In this document: positions 61,189-64,000 of the stretch, piece by piece
Layout: each line of letters starts with the position of its first letter
Position numbering within the stretch: the first letter of the stretch is position 1
Assembly: GCF_005080685.1 (NCBI RefSeq)
Contig: NZ_CP039371.1
Span: 3,782,001 to 3,846,000 of the forward strand
Direction of reading: 5' to 3'
Length of the DNA stretch: 64,000 nucleotides
DNA from: Pseudomonas putida
Lineage (GTDB): Bacteria; Pseudomonadota; Gammaproteobacteria; Pseudomonadales; Pseudomonadaceae
Made by a program: the position numbers and the translations under genes
The notes under the pieces: model-generated
Told to the model about the DNA's origin: nothing
Database searches by the model: none
The model's input: the letters and a program-made list of their open reading frames with translations, nothing else

Positions 61189-62100
61189 ATGATTTCGTCC
61201 AGCCACCTCGTCGATTGGTTATTAGAAGGCCTCGAGCTCGACGCCAGCCTGTTTCATGTCGGCCGCTACTGCGGCGGTTGGCATGCCAGCACCCAGGGCA
61301 TGGGCCGGGCCAGTTTCCACCTGGTGGTGCAGGGGCATTGCTGGCTGCATCTGGACGACCAGGCCGAACCCGTGCGGCTGGAAGCAGGGGATGCGGTGTT
61401 CCTGCTGCGCGACCTGGGCTACCGCTTGTCGAGCGATGAAGACCCGGTCGCCGCCTGCGCACAACCGCGCCAGGTGATGCAAGCGCTGGAGCCGACCGCA
61501 AGCGACGGCGTGGGCCTGGTGTGTGGGTTTTTCCACTTTCGTCCGGGATTATCGACCCTGATCGTCGAAGGGCTGGCGGACTGGATACTGCTGCGCGCCG
61601 ACGAGCCGTCCGGGCATGCGGCGCGGGCGTTGTTCGGGCTGATCCTGGAAGAATGCGAGCGCACCCCGACGCCCTCGCAGGCGCTGCTGGAGCGGCTGAC
61701 GCACTTGCTGTTCCTGTATGGACTACGCCAGCAGGTGCATGCCGGGCAGTCGCTCGGCGGCCTGGTCGCCCTCGCCCGCCAGCCGGCGTTCGGCGGATTG
61801 CTGGAGCAGTTGATCGAGCAGCCTGGACAGGCCTGGACACTGGAGAGCATGGCGGCGTGCACGGGGCTTTCGCGCTCGGCGTTCTTCAAGCGCTTCAACG
61901 AGCTGGCCGGTCAGTCGCCGGGGCAGGTGCTGCTGGCGCTGCGCATGCGCCAGGCGTGTCAGCTGCTGCGGGCGGGCAATACCGTGGAACAGGTGGGCGC
62001 GCAGGTGGGGTATCAGTCGGTGGCGGCGTTCACCCGGGCGTTTGCCAAGGCCATGGGGGTGCAGCCGGGGGCGTATCGGCGTCAGCATGAGGGGCGGTGA
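61189..62100 (+). CDS. AraC-family regulator with cupin sensor domain (303 aa)
   Basis: The N-terminal cupin (residues about 15-180: FHLVVQGHCWLHLDD, LEAGDAVFLLRDLGYRL) matches the AraC-associated cupin_6 family. The C-terminal double helix-turn-helix is at about 205-300 (WTLESMAACTGLSRSAFFKRF, VGYQSVAAFTRAFAKAMG). It is transcribed divergently from the AhpD gene across 101 bp, so it probably controls the sulfur-type ABC operon. The ligand is unknown. Confidence 0.88.
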   Translation: MISSSHLVDWLLEGLELDASLFHVGRYCGGWHASTQGMGRASFHLVVQGHCWLHLDDQAEPVRLEAGDAVFLLRDLGYRLSSDEDPVAACAQPRQVMQALEPTASDGVGLVCGFFHFRPGLSTLIVEGLADWILLRADEPSGHAARALFGLILEECERTPTPSQALLERLTHLLFLYGLRQQVHAGQSLGGLVALARQPAFGGLLEQLIEQPGQAWTLESMAACTGLSRSAFFKRFNELAGQSPGQVLLALRMRQACQLLRAGNTVEQVGAQVGYQSVAAFTRAFAKAMGVQPGAYRRQHEGR

Positions 62101-62221
62101 TTAAAGCCTAATCAAACGCCGGGCAAAATAACTGCCGCCTCTTTGTACATGTGTTGGTTTGACGAACATTCCCCACCGCACCGGCGTTCTGCTGGACGTT
62201 GTCCATCACTCCGTAACAAGG

Positions 62222-62247
62222 AAAAAGCCACTCGAATGAGTGGCTTT
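62222..62247 (+). terminator. Rho-independent terminator
   Basis: AAAAAGCCACTC-GAAT-GAGTGGCTTT forms a perfect 10-bp stem with A and T tracts on its two sides, so it can act in both directions: after araC (plus) and after the RHS-like fragment (minus). Apart from this hairpin I see nothing in 62101-62386. Confidence 0.85.
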
Positions 62248-62386
62248 CCATTATTAAAGCGAGGATCGGACCTCTCTATTAGCTCTATTGCCTTAAACAA
62301 AATGACTTTAGCATGGCCCTTCCTTTTCGATGCGCACCACGCTATTCATTCACGAGTGACCAGGTTACCCCCACTTTATACAACGC

Positions 62387-63337
62387 CTAGCATAAGCCCC
62401 CGCTCTGCAATTCGCTTTGGAATAAATCCTCGTCGAACGGATTGACGTAAGCATGTTTGTTTTTTGCCCACCTGGCCATGATTTTTTCCATGCTATGATC
62501 GCCCGGAATAACTTCCACTTTAAAGCTCCCAGGCGCGCACCGATACGTGACTGGATTAAACTTAGGATACGACTTAAGAACCGGCACGTTGTTAGCGTCC
62601 CGCACGATGCGTGAACTACTATCTCTCACCCAGTCGACTTTCCTAGGTCGCCACTCGCGAAGAATTGTTTCCTCGCCGACTAGTTCCTTCATCTTATCAA
62701 AGCCAACATCAAAAAATTCAGTGTCGCGCATCGGCACGACACGCTCACCTAATAGGCCACACACTTGCATCTCCCCTTCGTACCCTTTGACCTCTGCCTT
62801 TAGCGCGTACGCCATATCCCTAGCGAATGTAGAGCCATGTACATCATACGGAGTTGCGGAATGGCACATGTGCAACTTGACCTTTGAATAGGTGCGAATC
62901 GGTACGCCGCGGGCTTCGAGAAAATCTATAACAGCTTCTGCCCTCAATGCGCCTGCACCTGTGACACCATAGCCACTTGGCGTACCATGAAGATTGATAA
63001 CCAACCGCGCCACACCCTTATGGACGTCACGGTACACTGTCACGCACCTATCGACGAAAGTATAGTTATCCACCCCAGCCATCGTTTTAGTGAAAAATTG
63101 TTTAGCGCCGACAATATTCTGCCGTGTCCCTGCACCCGCGAGCGCCCTGGAAGCGACACGGCTACCTCCTGACAAGCCAGCCGCCAAGCTAGCCAACCCG
63201 CTGCCAAATGCCAGAACATCGAGTGCAGAAGCAAGTGCCGGGTCACTTTCCTCCAATAAGGCTGATGCGAGGGTCAAGCTGCCTGACGCAGCCCCCAGCG
63301 CGGTGGCCAACACCCCACCGCCTAGGAGCAGTCTGAA
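62387..63337 (-). pseudogene. Orphan RHS-toxin-tip-like fragment, 5'-truncated (about 317 codons)
   Basis: The frame is open from 63337 (just after an in-frame TAA) to the stop at 62387; a GTG at 63313 could serve as start. The beginning LLLGGGVLATALGAASGSLT and the Ala/Gly-rich helices up to about residue 65 resemble the linker after the RHS core of Pseudomonas toxins, and the remainder would be the variable toxin domain (NLHGTPSGYGVTG, KLHMCHSATPYDVHG). No RHS core or signal is upstream, so it is a detached 3' cassette. Base composition is lower in GC than the islands to the left. I cannot name the toxin activity. Confidence 0.45.
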
Positions 63338-64000
63338 TTACATTTTATTCAGCTCGCTAAATTTGCGGCGAATGCGCGCGTTAAATTCAATTCTCCGATT
63401 CCTCTGCGCGTAGCAAATGAAAAGATCTTTGACGATGACTTATTCGGCTACTTCCCACCCATTTTGACTTTCAAAGTTTCTACGGATGATGCAGAAGAAC
63501 ACAAGCTAGCGTCGTACGTGAAAGTTATGCTTTACATTGAGCAAGACAAGCCATTTGTACGTTTTCTAAAGGACGATATAATCGAGCTTGCAAGGGCGCT
63601 TCCGCAAAATCATCATGATTGGCTCTTCAGCCAATTATATTCAGTAGTGCGCTCACGCAAAATAGAAAACGTATTCTTAGGGCTATACAAAATTCTTGAG
63701 TTTTTCTTCCCGCTACAAAACGTGCTTGAGCTGAAAGAAAAGATTTCATTTAAAGAATCCAACCTCAATTTGATACGTCATTGTATAGACACTCTACAAT
63801 GGCACATCGGTCATTATAAAGGGGCGCAATCATCTGTAAATTTTGCAAGCCCCCGATTTGCTGAAATTGGCCTCGACAGGACATTTACGCACAAGCCATC
63901 CGAGGCCGGCAACGACAATCCAAGAGCAGACGCTGAAAAGAAATTCAAGATTAAAGCCATGGATTATCTTTCAAATATTCGTCATGACCTCACGCACCAG
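63326..64000 (+). CDS. Unidentified AT-rich gene, apparently 5'-truncated, running off the right edge; possible HEPN domain
   Basis: From the TAG at 63323-63325 the plus frame stays open to the window end (225 codons): FIQLAKFAANARVKFNSPIP, DDDLFGYFPPILTFKV, YVKVMLYIEQDKPFVRFL and KAMDYLSNIRHDLTHQ. No ATG, GTG or TTG occurs in the first part, so the true start is missing or non-standard. R-H-D-L-T-H near the end fits the R-x4-H motif of HEPN ribonucleases, common in antiphage and toxin systems, but six residues are weak evidence. Codon use is strongly AT-biased, unlike all genes to the left, suggesting transfer. Confidence 0.45.

Noticed and set aside
62240-62330. tRNA gene or attachment site near the AT-rich right end
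   Set aside because: AGCGAGGATCGGACCTCTC looked tRNA-like, but no cloverleaf, anticodon arm or T-loop sequence can be drawn.

Overview
The window looks like a chromosomal segment of a high-GC Pseudomonas, most likely of the P. putida group. The evidence is codon usage, the typical P. putida REP sequences (CGCGGG..CCCGCTCC palindromes), an sfnECR operon and an mrdA-type PBP2. About 46.8 of the 64 kb is a steroid (bile-acid/sterol type) catabolic island. This assignment rests on protein-family recognition by eye; no database search was run.

Layout of the island. 1-1324: end of a first envelope module (MMPL transporter, partial, plus YCF48 protein). 1814-9762 (minus): OYE-type flavin reductase, FATP-type acyl-CoA synthetase, metallo-beta-lactamase-fold hydrolase, DUF1302 outer-membrane protein, and an SCP-x thiolase-like aldolase with a DUF35-MaoC protein. 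10003-11328 (plus): MFS transporter. 11786-13165 (minus): DUF1329 protein. 13253-23117 (minus): side-chain operon whose core matches the mycobacterial igr set (ChsE1/ChsE2, ChsH1/ChsH2, Ltp2), plus a second acyl-CoA dehydrogenase pair, a ligase and an SDR. 23256-24041 (plus): a crotonase. 24133-31641 (minus): a 57-aa membrane peptide, the 3-ketosteroid 9alpha-hydroxylase oxygenase KshA, a second DUF1329 protein, a LuxR-type regulator (TeiR-like in size and context), and a second MMPL + YCF48 module. 32021-44244 (minus): a tightly packed 13-gene operon for steroid rings C/D (extradiol dioxygenase, IpdA, IpdB, crotonase, IpdC, EchA20, FadE31-like, FadE32-like, FadA6, an SDR, IpdF, MaoC, thiolase). 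44461-46813 (plus): the FadE30-type acyl-CoA dehydrogenase and its partner.

How it fits together. Two ligases, two acyl-CoA dehydrogenase pairs, two MaoC/DUF35 hydratases and two thiolase-like aldolases are what two successive aldolytic side-chain rounds need, as described for cholate in Pseudomonas. KshA and the extradiol dioxygenase belong to A/B-ring opening, and the ipd/fad/ech set to rings C/D. KstD, KshB, HsaA/B, HsaD and a side-chain aldehyde dehydrogenase are not in the window. A 19-bp motif, YTAGTC-N5-GGACGATG, recurs ten times, always just upstream of the first gene of an island transcription unit. It is a strong candidate operator, possibly for the local LuxR regulator. Two genes (an SDR and the FadE30 partner) carry single-base frameshifts.

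Right of the island are a large HD-GYP sensor, an isolated PBP2, the sfnECR sulfur operon, a GST, and a sulfonate-type ABC transporter operon with an acyl-CoA-dehydrogenase-like enzyme, an AhpD-like protein and an AraC regulator. The last 1.9 kb is visibly AT-richer. It holds two 5'-truncated genes back to back: an RHS-toxin-tip-like fragment and an unidentified protein with a possible HEPN R-x4-H motif that runs off the end.
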